Source: Bacteroidales bacterium
Lineage (GTDB): Bacteria > Bacteroidota > Bacteroidia > Bacteroidales > UBA12481
Length of the DNA: 39,149 bases
Direction: 5' to 3'
Assembly: GCA_023145515.1 (NCBI GenBank)
Contig: JAGLDP010000102.1
Span: forward strand, 1-39,149
Shown here: piece after piece, positions 7,733 through 17,828 of the stretch
Position numbering within the stretch: position 1 is the stretch's first letter
Layout of the letters: each line of letters opens with the position of its first letter
The notes under the pieces: model-generated
What the model saw: only the letters and a program-made list of their open reading frames with translations
The model's database searches: none
What the model was told of the DNA's origin: nothing
Made by a program: the position numbers and the translations under genes

Positions 7733-10597
7733 TCATTCATATTCGTCTATGCCTTTACAACTACACATCAGGTTGCGATCGCCATAGCCATTGTCAATCT
7801 TACCAACAATTGGCCAAAACTTATTCTCCACTACCCAAGGAAGCGGGAATGCAGCCTTCTGTCTTCCATAAGGATGACTCCAGGTATCGTCACCAATATT
7901 CATAGCAGTATGTGGTGCATTGATCAGAACGTTATTATCCTTATCAGCAATTCCATCAGCAATATCGGCAATCTCAAAACGGATAGCAATCATAGTTTCT
8001 ATAAAACGGTCAAGCTCTTGTTTCGACTCGCTCTCAGTAGGCTCAACCATAAGAGTTTCATGAACCGGAAATGATAGCGTGGGAGCATGAAAGCCATAAT
8101 CCATGAGCCGTCTGGCAATATCCGAAGTCTCAATACCAGCTTCTTGCTTGAATGATCTGCAATCAAGTATCATTTCATGTGCCACCCGTCCGTTCTCACC
8201 TGTAAACAAAATTCCGAAATGATCCTTCAATAATGTCGCCAAATAGTTTGCATTCAGCATAGCAAGCTCAGTAGACCTGGTCAGTCCTTTGCCTCCAAGC
8301 ATCTGTATATAAGCATGTGTGATAGTAAGAACCATCGCACTGCCATAAGGAGCTGCAGAGATTGCTCCACCCATTTTTCCACCAGTTGAAACTACTGGAT
8401 GATTGGGAAGATACTCCTTAAGAAATTCAGCAACACCAATTGGTCCAACTCCGGGACCACCACCACCATGGGGAATTCCAAAGGTCTTATGCAAGTTAAG
8501 ATGGCAAACATCTGCTCCAATAATCGCAGGATTTGTCAAACCAACCTGAGCATTCATATTTGCTCCATCCATATAAACCAAGCCCCCGTGAGCATGAATA
8601 ATATTGGTCATCTCTCTTATTCCAGACTCGAAAACACCATGTGTTGACGGGTAGGTAACCATGAAAGCCATAAGCTTATCCTCATGCTCTTTGGCTTTAG
8701 CTCTTAAATCATCAAGATCCACATTCCCTTTTTCATCACACTTAACAACAATCACTTTCCCTCCTGCCATAACAGCACTCGCAGGATTTGTTCCATGTGC
8801 AGAAGCAGGAATTAAAACAACATCTCTGTGCATATCACCGTGATCCTCATGATATTTCTTTATAACCATAAGACCTGCATATTCACCTGCAGCTCCAGAG
8901 TTTGGCTGGAATGAAATTGCTGGAAATCCGGTAATCACAGATAAATCGCGTTGTAGTTCATCAATCAATTGGGCATATCCTTCAGCCTGGTTTTCAGGAA
9001 CAAAAGGATGAATATTTGCAAATTCATCCCAACTGAGGGCAAACATAGAATTTGCCGAATTCAGCTTCATCGTACAGGATCCCAGAGACATCATCGATTG
9101 AGTGAGACTGATATCTCTTCTCTCCAGTTTTTTCATATAACGCATCATTTCTGTTTCAGAATGACACGTATTAAAAATAGGCATTTGCAGATAAGAACCC
9201 TTTCTCAAAAAATCAGGATTAAAACCCATACCCTTCTCAAGTTCCTTCAAAGCAGGGATCTCTTTTCCAACAGCTTCAGCAAACATAACCAGCAGAGCAT
9301 TAACATCCTCAAGGTTACTAAGTTCATCCATTGAAATCCCAATAGTATCATCATCAAAAAACCTCAGGTTAATCTGATGCTGGTGAGCTGTACGTTTCAA
9401 TTTCTTTGTATCCAACTCATCAGGAAGAACCACCCGCAGAGTATCGAAATAGTCCTTATTCTCCTGAATATAACCAAGTTTACGTAGCTCAACCTCAATT
9501 GTCTTCGCTGCATGATGCATTCTCGAGGCAATCTCAAATAAGCCCTTTGGTCCGTGGTAAGTTCCATAAAACCCAGCCATAATAGCAAGAAGAGCCTGAG
9601 CTGTACAGATATTTGAAGTGGCCTTCTCCCTTTTTATATGTTGTTCACGAGTTTGCAAAGCCATTCTCAAAGCCTTATTTCCATGCTGATCAACAGAAAC
9701 CCCGATAATCCGTCCCGGAATACTTCTTTTAAGTTCCTCTCTTGTCGCAAAGTATGCTGCATGTGGACCACCAAAACCCATCGGAACACCAAAGCGTTGA
9801 GTGCTTCCCACAACAATATCAGCACCCCATTCACCAGGAGGCGTAATAAGAACTAACGACATTAAATCAGCAGCCACTGCAACCAATCCTCCCTGGCTAT
9901 GGATTTTTTCCACATAAGATTTATAATCCAGGATTTTTCCATCACCTGCAGGATACTGAATAATGACTCCAAATATTTTATCATCAGAGGGATGAGAGCT
10001 AATGTCTCCTACCTGAACCTCAATACCCAGGGGAATAGCCCTGTTTTGAATTACACTTAAGGTTTGAGGAAAAATATTCCGGTCAACATACAACACATTG
10101 GCTTCACGTTTAACCAAATCTCTTTTCCGCTTATTGAACATCATAATCATAGCTTCAGCAGCAGCCGTTGACTCGTCCAATAATGAGGCATTTGCAATTT
10201 TCATGCTGGTTAACTCCATGACCATAGTCTGGAAGTTAAGCAAGGCCTCCAATCTACCCTGAGATATTTCTGCCTGATAAGGCGTATAGGATGTATACCA
10301 GGAGGGATTTTCAAGAACATTCCTCTTAACTACAGCTGGCAACACAGTTCCATAATAACCCATTCCTATGTAGGAACGGAAAACTTTATTCTTTTGACCA
10401 ATTGCTTTGATCTTTGCTGCATATTCTTGCTCAGTTAAACCATCTGGCAAATCAAGAGATTGCTTCATCCTAATATCAGCTGGCACAATAGAGTCAATAA
10501 AATCATCCATTGAGGCTACTCCTGTTTTCTCAAGCATTTCTGCTATTTCTTGATCTCTGGGACCAATATGTCTTTTTATAAACTGATCGTAACTCAT
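7733..10597 (-). CDS. gcvP: glycine dehydrogenase (aminomethyl-transferring), P-protein
   Basis: full-length 954 aa; FIKRHIGPRDQEIAEML, GSCTMKLNSANSM, NLHKTFGIPHGGGGPG PLP-lysine motif. Confidence 0.97.
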   Translation of the reverse strand: MSYDQFIKRHIGPRDQEIAEMLEKTGVASMDDFIDSIVPADIRMKQSLDLPDGLTEQEYAAKIKAIGQKNKVFRSYIGMGYYGTVLPAVVKRNVLENPSWYTSYTPYQAEISQGRLEALLNFQTMVMELTSMKIANASLLDESTAAAEAMIMMFNKRKRDLVKREANVLYVDRNIFPQTLSVIQNRAIPLGIEVQVGDISSHPSDDKIFGVIIQYPAGDGKILDYKSYVEKIHSQGGLVAVAADLMSLVLITPPGEWGADIVVGSTQRFGVPMGFGGPHAAYFATREELKRSIPGRIIGVSVDQHGNKALRMALQTREQHIKREKATSNICTAQALLAIMAGFYGTYHGPKGLFEIASRMHHAAKTIEVELRKLGYIQENKDYFDTLRVVLPDELDTKKLKRTAHQHQINLRFFDDDTIGISMDELSNLEDVNALLVMFAEAVGKEIPALKELEKGMGFNPDFLRKGSYLQMPIFNTCHSETEMMRYMKKLERRDISLTQSMMSLGSCTMKLNSANSMFALSWDEFANIHPFVPENQAEGYAQLIDELQRDLSVITGFPAISFQPNSGAAGEYAGLMVIKKYHEDHGDMHRDVVLIPASAHGTNPASAVMAGGKVIVVKCDEKGNVDLDDLRAKAKEHEDKLMAFMVTYPSTHGVFESGIREMTNIIHAHGGLVYMDGANMNAQVGLTNPAIIGADVCHLNLHKTFGIPHGGGGPGVGPIGVAEFLKEYLPNHPVVSTGGKMGGAISAAPYGSAMVLTITHAYIQMLGGKGLTRSTELAMLNANYLATLLKDHFGILFTGENGRVAHEMILDCRSFKQEAGIETSDIARRLMDYGFHAPTLSFPVHETLMVEPTESESKQELDRFIETMIAIRFEIADIADGIADKDNNVLINAPHTAMNIGDDTWSHPYGRQKAAFPLPWVVENKFWPIVGKIDNGYGDRNLMCSCKGIDEYE

Positions 10598-10678
10598 TAC
10601 TTGTTTGGGTTAAAACTGGGGATAAAATAAGGCAACATAATTAATTTCCGGAATGATTAATCACATGTTTTTAGCTTT

Positions 10679-11320
10679 CTAAAGTAAAAATGGATTTGTG
10701 GTTTTCTCAAGACCAATGCTTGTTTCGAAACCATGACCTGGCATAACAACAGTTTCATCTGGCAAGGTCATCAATTTGTCTTTAATGCTCTTGATTAAAG
10801 TTTCATAATCTCCACCTGGCAAATCTGTTCTTCCTATAGATCCTTTAAACAAAACATCTCCAACTACAACAAATCTACTATCTGGCGAATAAAAAGCAAG
10901 GCTTCCTGCCGAATGGCCAGGCACATGCATTACATCCAATTGGATTCCACCAATCTGCAAGCATTCTCCATCTTCAACCAAACGATCAAATACCAATGGT
11001 TTCGCATCAAAGCTGAACCCGAATAAACTTCCCTGCTCCGGAGCATGATTTATGAGTACCTGATCCTTTTCATTGCCCAAAAACGGACAATCATATCTAC
11101 TCGTCACAAAACTAACTCCAGGAATGTGATCAAAATGGCCGTGAGTAGCTATAGCTGCAAGTGGCTTTAAGCCCTCTTCTGAAATATACCTACTCAACTC
11201 TTTTTGCTCTCTTTCGTCAGAACAACCAGGATCAAAGATCACACAATCACCTGACGAGTTGTAAACTACCCAGGTATTGACCTGTATTGGATTAAATATG
11301 AAACGTTTATATTGTAACAT
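10679..11320 (-). CDS. MBL-fold metallo-hydrolase (glyoxalase II-like)
   Basis: THGHFDHIPG, HVPGHSAGSLAFY, GDVLFKGSIGRTDLPGG, VMPGHG. Confidence 0.88.
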   Translation of the reverse strand: MLQYKRFIFNPIQVNTWVVYNSSGDCVIFDPGCSDEREQKELSRYISEEGLKPLAAIATHGHFDHIPGVSFVTSRYDCPFLGNEKDQVLINHAPEQGSLFGFSFDAKPLVFDRLVEDGECLQIGGIQLDVMHVPGHSAGSLAFYSPDSRFVVVGDVLFKGSIGRTDLPGGDYETLIKSIKDKLMTLPDETVVMPGHGFETSIGLEKTTNPFLL

Positions 11321-11331
11321 GGAAATCTTAT

Positions 11332-14136
11332 TTAAGGATGCAAGATAATGAACTTACGCATGCCATAAAACCTTTTAACATCCCTTAAACAAATAGAATA
11401 TATTCCAGCAGGAATACTGGATACAGGAATGACAAAATCCATTATGGATTGTATATTTCCAGACTTAATCAATTTCCCTTCCACTGAATATATCTCATAA
11501 GTAACATCCATAGACTTACTGAGTCCGGATAATCCATCCGGATGCACAAACAAGCTCTCCTGAACAGGGTTTGGATAAATACTGAATCCAATATCACCTC
11601 CAATACTCGCCTCTGGAAGCCTGGGAATGAACATATTATCAGGAAGACTAAGCTGATTATAATCAACGATGCTATCTCTTATCCCATTTCTTAATCCTGG
11701 ATATAAGACTTCAGACTTTTCTGCTATGTGAGTAAATTGACGATCTGCAAGATTTCTTACAAGGTAAACCAAGGGCTCATCAAACTTATCTGATTGAGAG
11801 CTTATGTCAATTATGCGAATTAAAGCCCATACGGGCCATGAATCCAGCCCTTTGAGATACTCATCTCTGAAAGCAGAGCTCCTGAGAAGAAAAGGCTTTT
11901 CTATAAGAAGCTCTTCAGCCAGCGCCCATTCCTGAATATTAGAATTTGGCGACAAAACCGTAAAATCCACACCTGTCCATATCTCTTGCAATGAAACTGA
12001 GTCTACATTCAGATTTTGCAATTCCAGACTATTTGAAGACCGGTTGAGGAAAAAATTATGGTCAAGATATGATGGAGCAGATTTCTCTGCATTTGTCTGG
12101 ATTAAAGCCGGCGAATTGAACTGATTAAATACAGCCAGTCCTCCCATGGGCCAAGCCAGAGCCTCTTCAGTTCTAGTAAGCCGCTGAACAAGCTCAATCC
12201 CAATATCCACTAGTCCTTGTCCACCCTCCTCCATCAAAGTATAATTCTTATCAACCAGCCAAAACTGATTTGTATTTAAAACCAAACCCATACCAGAAGT
12301 ATTCATCTGACTATATGCATGATTCCAAAGCATATCGGGCCATACAGGCTCATTGTCTCCAGCTAATTGAATTATGCCCCAACCCAAAAGATCAAATCGA
12401 TTACCACTCAGATACTGTGTTCCTCCACGTCCTTCAATCTGCAAATATCCAACCAAATCTCCTCCTCCATAATCAGAAGAGAAAGTGCAATCGTGAATAT
12501 TAACCCATCCAGGCTCTTCAGCTAAAACCCCTATTGAATAGAGCTCAGAAAAACGATTAATGGTGAAGGAACTATGCTCAATATTTATGAAAGGAGCCTG
12601 AAAATCATGTATCCCTACTAAGCAAAAATCAAACTGGCAATTCGACACATTGCTTTGGCAAGAGTCCTCTGTATTGCGAACAATCAACCCGGTACTCAGA
12701 AATTGAAAAACATTTCCGAAGCAATTAAGATTTGAGGTAACGCTGCTTATACCTGTTCCACTATTTGTTGGCGACAATGATCTGTACTGATCATTATTAG
12801 TAAATAAACACCCATGTATCTGCAGTCGACTATCCTCAAGCTCAAGAAAATTAATAAGTCCAAACCCTTCTTCTGAATGATGATACTTGTTATCTGCCAC
12901 AAATGAAATTCCGGATAAAGCCAACTGCTCCTGAGAATGATTTTCAATAACAATTGAACGAATACAATTATGAAATTCAGCATTTGAAACAGAAATACTT
13001 GAAAATCCTAGTATCCTCAGTCCTACATGGGCATGAGCAATCTGTGCATCGTTTTCCATTCTTACTTCTGCCGGAGTTCCCATGTCACTATTTCCAATGA
13101 GCTCAATACCTCGCCACAAATCACCACACAGATTTGTAATCAGTCCGCCATCAATCACTAGCTTACCCCCCGGCATAACTCGAATAAATCGATTATCGGG
13201 TACTGATAAACAAGCTGTTACTTCAAGCACACCGCCAGCTTCAATAATTAATGACTCATGCAAATACCGCGTGTCAGAAATAAGCAGATAATCAGTGAGA
13301 GTTGAAAATCCACCTTCAGAATCCAAGTAACAAGAATCATTGATCAGTACATCTGAAATATCTCCCAGCTCACCAGCTAAATGAGTGTTGATTATCTCAA
13401 GCTGACATTCTGAAATTGCCCTTCCGTAAGTTGGCCAATAATCCATCAGATTATTAGATGTTCCTTCAAGCGGACAACCATTATCATTACAAATATCACA
13501 TTGATCACCACTTGGTCCGCCCTGAAAATTATGCTCCAATCCAAGTGCATGCCCTATTTCGTGGAATAGATTTCTGCCACACTGAAAAATAGCCCTGTCA
13601 GATCCAAGATGTTGAAAGTTTGAAAAGACACCTCTCATTGCAATCAATCTTTTGGTGCCCGGCAAACTTACATGTCCACCAAGAATTGGATAATTACCAC
13701 CAAAAAATATATGCAAAGTCTGATGCTTTTGACGGTATGTCATATTAGTATCCATATCTACATATACTCTGCGCATATATTCAGAATCTAAACTATCTGA
13801 ACAATCCCAGGCATAAGTATCATTATGGTAAATAGTTGTATCGACATGAATCTGAAGATTCATTGACTTCACATATCCCGAAGACACTTCTGGTTTCAAA
13901 GTGTCAAGATTTTCCATTTTATGGTTAATCCAAAGTGGTAGTCTTTCAAGGAAAGCTTGATGAGAGCTTGAATCAGACTGGAAATTACCTTGGCCACCAT
14001 CATCATTAAAGACATGAAAAGCCAATCGCAGAGTACGTATGGATTTCTGATTTGATTGTCCATTTACTCCTGATACACATAAGGCCAAGAATAAAATGCC
14101 AAATACTAGCCGATAGTGTATTATTATTCTGATCAT
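11332..14136 (-). CDS. secreted zincin metalloprotease with beta-helix-like region and T9SS C-terminal domain
   Basis: signal peptide; FHEIGHALGLEH (HExxHxxxxxH) with NNLMDYWP Met-turn-like segment; right-handed beta-helix-like middle; C-terminal SIYPNPVQESLFV...AGIYSICLRD...RKFIILHP. Confidence 0.8.
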   Translation of the reverse strand: MIRIIIHYRLVFGILFLALCVSGVNGQSNQKSIRTLRLAFHVFNDDGGQGNFQSDSSSHQAFLERLPLWINHKMENLDTLKPEVSSGYVKSMNLQIHVDTTIYHNDTYAWDCSDSLDSEYMRRVYVDMDTNMTYRQKHQTLHIFFGGNYPILGGHVSLPGTKRLIAMRGVFSNFQHLGSDRAIFQCGRNLFHEIGHALGLEHNFQGGPSGDQCDICNDNGCPLEGTSNNLMDYWPTYGRAISECQLEIINTHLAGELGDISDVLINDSCYLDSEGGFSTLTDYLLISDTRYLHESLIIEAGGVLEVTACLSVPDNRFIRVMPGGKLVIDGGLITNLCGDLWRGIELIGNSDMGTPAEVRMENDAQIAHAHVGLRILGFSSISVSNAEFHNCIRSIVIENHSQEQLALSGISFVADNKYHHSEEGFGLINFLELEDSRLQIHGCLFTNNDQYRSLSPTNSGTGISSVTSNLNCFGNVFQFLSTGLIVRNTEDSCQSNVSNCQFDFCLVGIHDFQAPFINIEHSSFTINRFSELYSIGVLAEEPGWVNIHDCTFSSDYGGGDLVGYLQIEGRGGTQYLSGNRFDLLGWGIIQLAGDNEPVWPDMLWNHAYSQMNTSGMGLVLNTNQFWLVDKNYTLMEEGGQGLVDIGIELVQRLTRTEEALAWPMGGLAVFNQFNSPALIQTNAEKSAPSYLDHNFFLNRSSNSLELQNLNVDSVSLQEIWTGVDFTVLSPNSNIQEWALAEELLIEKPFLLRSSAFRDEYLKGLDSWPVWALIRIIDISSQSDKFDEPLVYLVRNLADRQFTHIAEKSEVLYPGLRNGIRDSIVDYNQLSLPDNMFIPRLPEASIGGDIGFSIYPNPVQESLFVHPDGLSGLSKSMDVTYEIYSVEGKLIKSGNIQSIMDFVIPVSSIPAGIYSICLRDVKRFYGMRKFIILHP

Positions 14137-14801
14137 CAGGAATCTGATTTCCCTTTCAATAAAGGAACAAATACAAATCCACCATGCTCTGAAAAGACAA
14201 ATTCATCCTCACTAATCCTTTGGCATTTAATCATTGTCTGATGATCTTTTTCACCAATCGGAGCAACCAGGATTCCACCGATTGTCAGTTGATTCTTTAA
14301 GTCTTCAGGAATACCAGGTGCTCCGGCCGTAATCAATATACGATCAAAAGGCCCATAAGTTGGCAAACCTTTATATCCATCTCCAAACATAAAATATGCC
14401 TGATAATCAAGCTTTTTAAGAAGAGTTTCAGCAGAATTACTTAGTAATCGAATTCGTTCAACTGTAAAAACCCGCATTCCCATTTCAACCAATACAGCTG
14501 TTTGATAGCCTGACCCTGTTCCAAGCTCCAGAACCTTCTGATGCTCACTCAATTCCAATAATTCAGTTTGAAATGCGACAGTATATGGTTGCGAAATGGT
14601 TTGCCCTGCTGCTATAGGAAAAGCCTGATCCTGATATGCAAAACGGATAAATCCGGATTCCATAAATAGATGTCGGGGTACAACAGACATTGCCTCGAGC
14701 ACCCGCTCGTCACGTATACCTTTCTTTATCAGTCCGTTAATCAGCTTTCTTCTCTGACCCTGATGCTGAAAATGATCTCCTTCAAAACGAGATAGAATCA
14801 T
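14136..14801 (-). CDS. pcm: protein-L-isoaspartate(D-aspartate) O-methyltransferase
   Basis: VPRHLF, AGQTISQPYTVAFQTELLEL, VLELGTGSGYQTAVL. Confidence 0.92.
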   Translation of the reverse strand: MILSRFEGDHFQHQGQRRKLINGLIKKGIRDERVLEAMSVVPRHLFMESGFIRFAYQDQAFPIAAGQTISQPYTVAFQTELLELSEHQKVLELGTGSGYQTAVLVEMGMRVFTVERIRLLSNSAETLLKKLDYQAYFMFGDGYKGLPTYGPFDRILITAGAPGIPEDLKNQLTIGGILVAPIGEKDHQTMIKCQRISEDEFVFSEHGGFVFVPLLKGKSDS

Positions 14802-14817
14802 AGCCCTTTGCTTTGCT

Positions 14818-14834
14818 CAAAATTACTAATTTTG
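14818..14834. promoter_or_regulatory. palindromic back-to-back -7 elements (divergent promoter for pcm and the 14877 lipoprotein gene)
   Basis: CAAAATTA-C-TAATTTTG: each arm reads TAATTTTG (TAnnTTTG) outward. Confidence 0.5.
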
Positions 14835-14876
14835 ATCCCAAATATTGTCTTATAAAATTCAGGAATTCCAGAATCT

Positions 14877-15743
14877 ATGAAAACAACAGGATTGTATGCT
14901 GCTATTGCCCTTTTCTCTATTGTATATTTATCCTCATGCGATATAATAAATCCACCTGAGGAAATACCTGCGTATATCCGAATCGATACTTTTCAGGTTA
15001 CCGTTGATGATTTTGACAAAGGTTCTGCCTCTCATATGATCACAGATATCTGGATGAGTGTAGGAGGCAGCAATATGGGTGCATTTACGATGCCATTTAC
15101 CATCCCAACTCTAAAAACAGGGTCGCAGTCGGTTTTTATTAAACCGGGAATCAAACTCAACGGGATTTCGGCCAGTAGAATAGCTTATCCATTTTTTAAG
15201 CCTTTGACAATAGATTTGGATTTGAAAAAAGGTGAAATACATTTGATTCAGCCGGTATCTGAATACAAAGAAGAGTGTATTTTTCGATTTGTCGAGAATT
15301 TTGAGGACCCGGGAGTTAGCTTTATTCATCAGGATTATTCTGACACAGCCTTTATAACACAAAAAAATGTAGTTAAAGAAGGGCGTTCCAGTGGCGCCAT
15401 ATATCTCACGGAGGAAAACAGCAATTTTGAAGCATATATTGATGAAGATTTTGATTTACCTGAGAATGGCTCTTTTGCTTTACTTGAATTTGATTATAAA
15501 ACCAATAATGGATTTCAGGTTGGAATGTACCTGATTGAAGATGGAGCTCTTTCATGGTACGGACTTGTATATGTAAGGCCATCTGATGTTTGGAAACGCA
15601 TGTATGTAGACTTAGGCACAGTGGCTACATACCATAATTCAACAGAACTCTACCGGATATCATTTCTGGCCGCACATGAGCAAAAAGATGCTGAAACAAT
15701 GGGTGAAATCTATCTTGACAACATTAAAATCATTCATTATTAA
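14877..15743 (+). CDS. hypothetical lipoprotein, carbohydrate-binding-like C-terminal half
   Basis: SPII signal YLSSCD; beta-rich C-terminal half; stop overlaps next start (TAATG). Confidence 0.65.
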   Translation: MKTTGLYAAIALFSIVYLSSCDIINPPEEIPAYIRIDTFQVTVDDFDKGSASHMITDIWMSVGGSNMGAFTMPFTIPTLKTGSQSVFIKPGIKLNGISASRIAYPFFKPLTIDLDLKKGEIHLIQPVSEYKEECIFRFVENFEDPGVSFIHQDYSDTAFITQKNVVKEGRSSGAIYLTEENSNFEAYIDEDFDLPENGSFALLEFDYKTNNGFQVGMYLIEDGALSWYGLVYVRPSDVWKRMYVDLGTVATYHNSTELYRISFLAAHEQKDAETMGEIYLDNIKIIHY

Positions 15744-17158
15744 TGAACTACAAAAGGCAAGTTGCAAAATATTTACTAAGTGATTTTTTAAGTGCCGGAG
15801 CAAGCTGGACTCTATTCTTTGTGTTCAGAAAAGTATATATTGAATCTAATAAATTTGGATACCCTATTCCTGTTGAATTAAATGACTCTTACTTTCTTGG
15901 ATTAGTACTTCTTCCTCTTCTTTGGCTGCTATTATACTATGCCTTAGGATATTACAAAGATGTATATCGAAAGTCGAGATTGAGTGAGCTCGGACAAACA
16001 ATCGGCACTACTTTCATTGGTGTATTACTAATATTCTTTGCTTTGATTCTGGATGATACGATAAAAGTATACACCAACTATTACTTGTCGTTTTTAGTGC
16101 TTTTCGGTTTACACTTTATCCTGACATATATCCCGAGAGTGATTTTCACTACTACTTCTGCGCATAAGATTCACAAGCGGATTATTGGATTTCCAACCAT
16201 ATTATTGGGTTCAGATAAGAAGGCTATTGAACTCTATGAAGAAATGGAATCTCAGCCCAAATCAACAGGAAATAAGTTTATCGGCTTCATTAATGTCAGA
16301 GAGTACAAACAATACCTGATGGCAAAACATATCCCACATTTAGGTAATCTTGATGATATTCACCGCATAATTCAGGAGAATGAGGTTACAGAAATTATAA
16401 TTGCCATTGAAAGTCATGAGCATGAATTGCTGAAGAAGATTATCAACAGACTTGAGTCAGGCAAGTTAGTTGTTAAGGTCATACCAGATATGTATGATAT
16501 CCTAACCGGCATGGTTAAGATGACTACAATTATAGAGACTCCACTGATACAGATCAGCCATGATTTAATGCCAACGTGGGAAGAGAGTCTCAAACGAATT
16601 ATGGATGTAGTACTGGCTATCATTGCACTATTGATTCTATTACCGGGCTTGCTTGTCTTGGCCCTGGGAGTTAAACTGTCATCTCCTGGTCCGATATTTT
16701 ATAGCCATGAACGAATAGGAAGATACGGAAAGCCATTCATCATTTACAAGTTCAGGTCAATGGTCAGGAATGCTGAAGCAAACGGTCCTGCTCTTAGCTC
16801 TGTCTCTGACTCAAGAATAACAAGATTTGGGCTATTCATGCGCAAAATGCGTTTCGATGAAATACCGCAGTTCTATAACGTACTCATTGGAGATATGTCG
16901 TTGGTTGGTCCCAGACCGGAAAGACAATTTTTCATTGACCAGATTGTTAAACAAGCTCCACACTTTCATCATCTTCAGAAAGTCAGACCAGGCATCACTT
17001 CTTGGGGACAGGTAAAATTCGGGTATGCATCGAATGTGGATGAAATGATACAGCGACTTAAATATGACATCCTATATATTGAAAATATGTCGCTTCTGGT
17101 AGATTTTAAGATAATGATCTACACTATCAAAACTGTTCTTCAGGGTTCCGGAAAATAA
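15743..17158 (+). CDS. exopolysaccharide biosynthesis polyprenyl glycosylphosphotransferase
   Basis: TM-rich N-terminus; GPIFYSHERIGRYGKPFIIYKFRSMV, RKMRFDEIPQFYNVLIGDMSLVGPRPER, RPGITSWGQVKFGYA. Confidence 0.92.
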   Translation: MNYKRQVAKYLLSDFLSAGASWTLFFVFRKVYIESNKFGYPIPVELNDSYFLGLVLLPLLWLLLYYALGYYKDVYRKSRLSELGQTIGTTFIGVLLIFFALILDDTIKVYTNYYLSFLVLFGLHFILTYIPRVIFTTTSAHKIHKRIIGFPTILLGSDKKAIELYEEMESQPKSTGNKFIGFINVREYKQYLMAKHIPHLGNLDDIHRIIQENEVTEIIIAIESHEHELLKKIINRLESGKLVVKVIPDMYDILTGMVKMTTIIETPLIQISHDLMPTWEESLKRIMDVVLAIIALLILLPGLLVLALGVKLSSPGPIFYSHERIGRYGKPFIIYKFRSMVRNAEANGPALSSVSDSRITRFGLFMRKMRFDEIPQFYNVLIGDMSLVGPRPERQFFIDQIVKQAPHFHHLQKVRPGITSWGQVKFGYASNVDEMIQRLKYDILYIENMSLLVDFKIMIYTIKTVLQGSGK

Positions 17159-17175
17159 ACTAAAAAGAAAAAATC

Positions 17176-17826
17176 ATGTCTAAAAAAAGTTTTGCCGTAA
17201 TTCTGTCAGGCAACGGAGTGTATGATGGAGCAGAAATCCATGAAGCTGTTATGTGTCTGTATGCAATCCAGCTGTATGGTGGACAATATCAAATATTTGC
17301 ACCAGACATCCGGCAATATCATGTGATTAATCATCTGACAGGCGAAGAGATGGATGAGGAACGCAACGTACTGGTAGAAGGAGCCCGTATAGCCAGAGGC
17401 AAAATCATGCCATTATCAGATTTTGATGCTAATGATTATGATATTCTCATCATGCCTGGTGGCTTTGGTGCTGCAAAAAATCTATCAACTTTCGCTTTTG
17501 ATGGTCCGGATTGCACCATTAATACTGAAGTAGAAAGGGCAATCATCAGCATGCATAAAGCAGGCAAAGCTATTGGAGCTTTATGCATTTCTCCGGTTAT
17601 TGTGGCCAAAGTTTTAAAAGATGTGGAAGTCACTATCGGACAAGATGAAGAAACATCAGCAGCTATTGAAACTATGGGAGCCAAGGCAACGAAAACAAAT
17701 CAACAAGAGATTACAATTGATTACAAAAATAAAGTTGTCACTAATCCTTGTTATATGCTTGACAGCTCTATTGTTGATATTGCCGAAGGTGCTAAGAATA
17801 CAGTAAAGGCTCTTATTGAACTATAG
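17176..17826 (+). CDS. elbB: ElbB family glyoxalase / isoprenoid biosynthesis-associated DJ-1-like protein
   Basis: FAVILSGNGVYDGAEIHEAV, IMPGGFGAAKNLS, IGALCISPV. Confidence 0.88.
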   Translation: MSKKSFAVILSGNGVYDGAEIHEAVMCLYAIQLYGGQYQIFAPDIRQYHVINHLTGEEMDEERNVLVEGARIARGKIMPLSDFDANDYDILIMPGGFGAAKNLSTFAFDGPDCTINTEVERAIISMHKAGKAIGALCISPVIVAKVLKDVEVTIGQDEETSAAIETMGAKATKTNQQEITIDYKNKVVTNPCYMLDSSIVDIAEGAKNTVKALIEL

Positions 17827-17828
17827 GG

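Noticed and set aside
8399-9856. Plus-strand ORFs of 60-121 aa inside gcvP
   Set aside because: Antisense to a full-length conserved enzyme, no recognisable domains; shadow ORFs.
10598-10678. Glycine riboswitch upstream of gcvP
   Set aside because: Spacer is only about 80 bp and shows no tandem aptamer-like conserved GG-rich structure.
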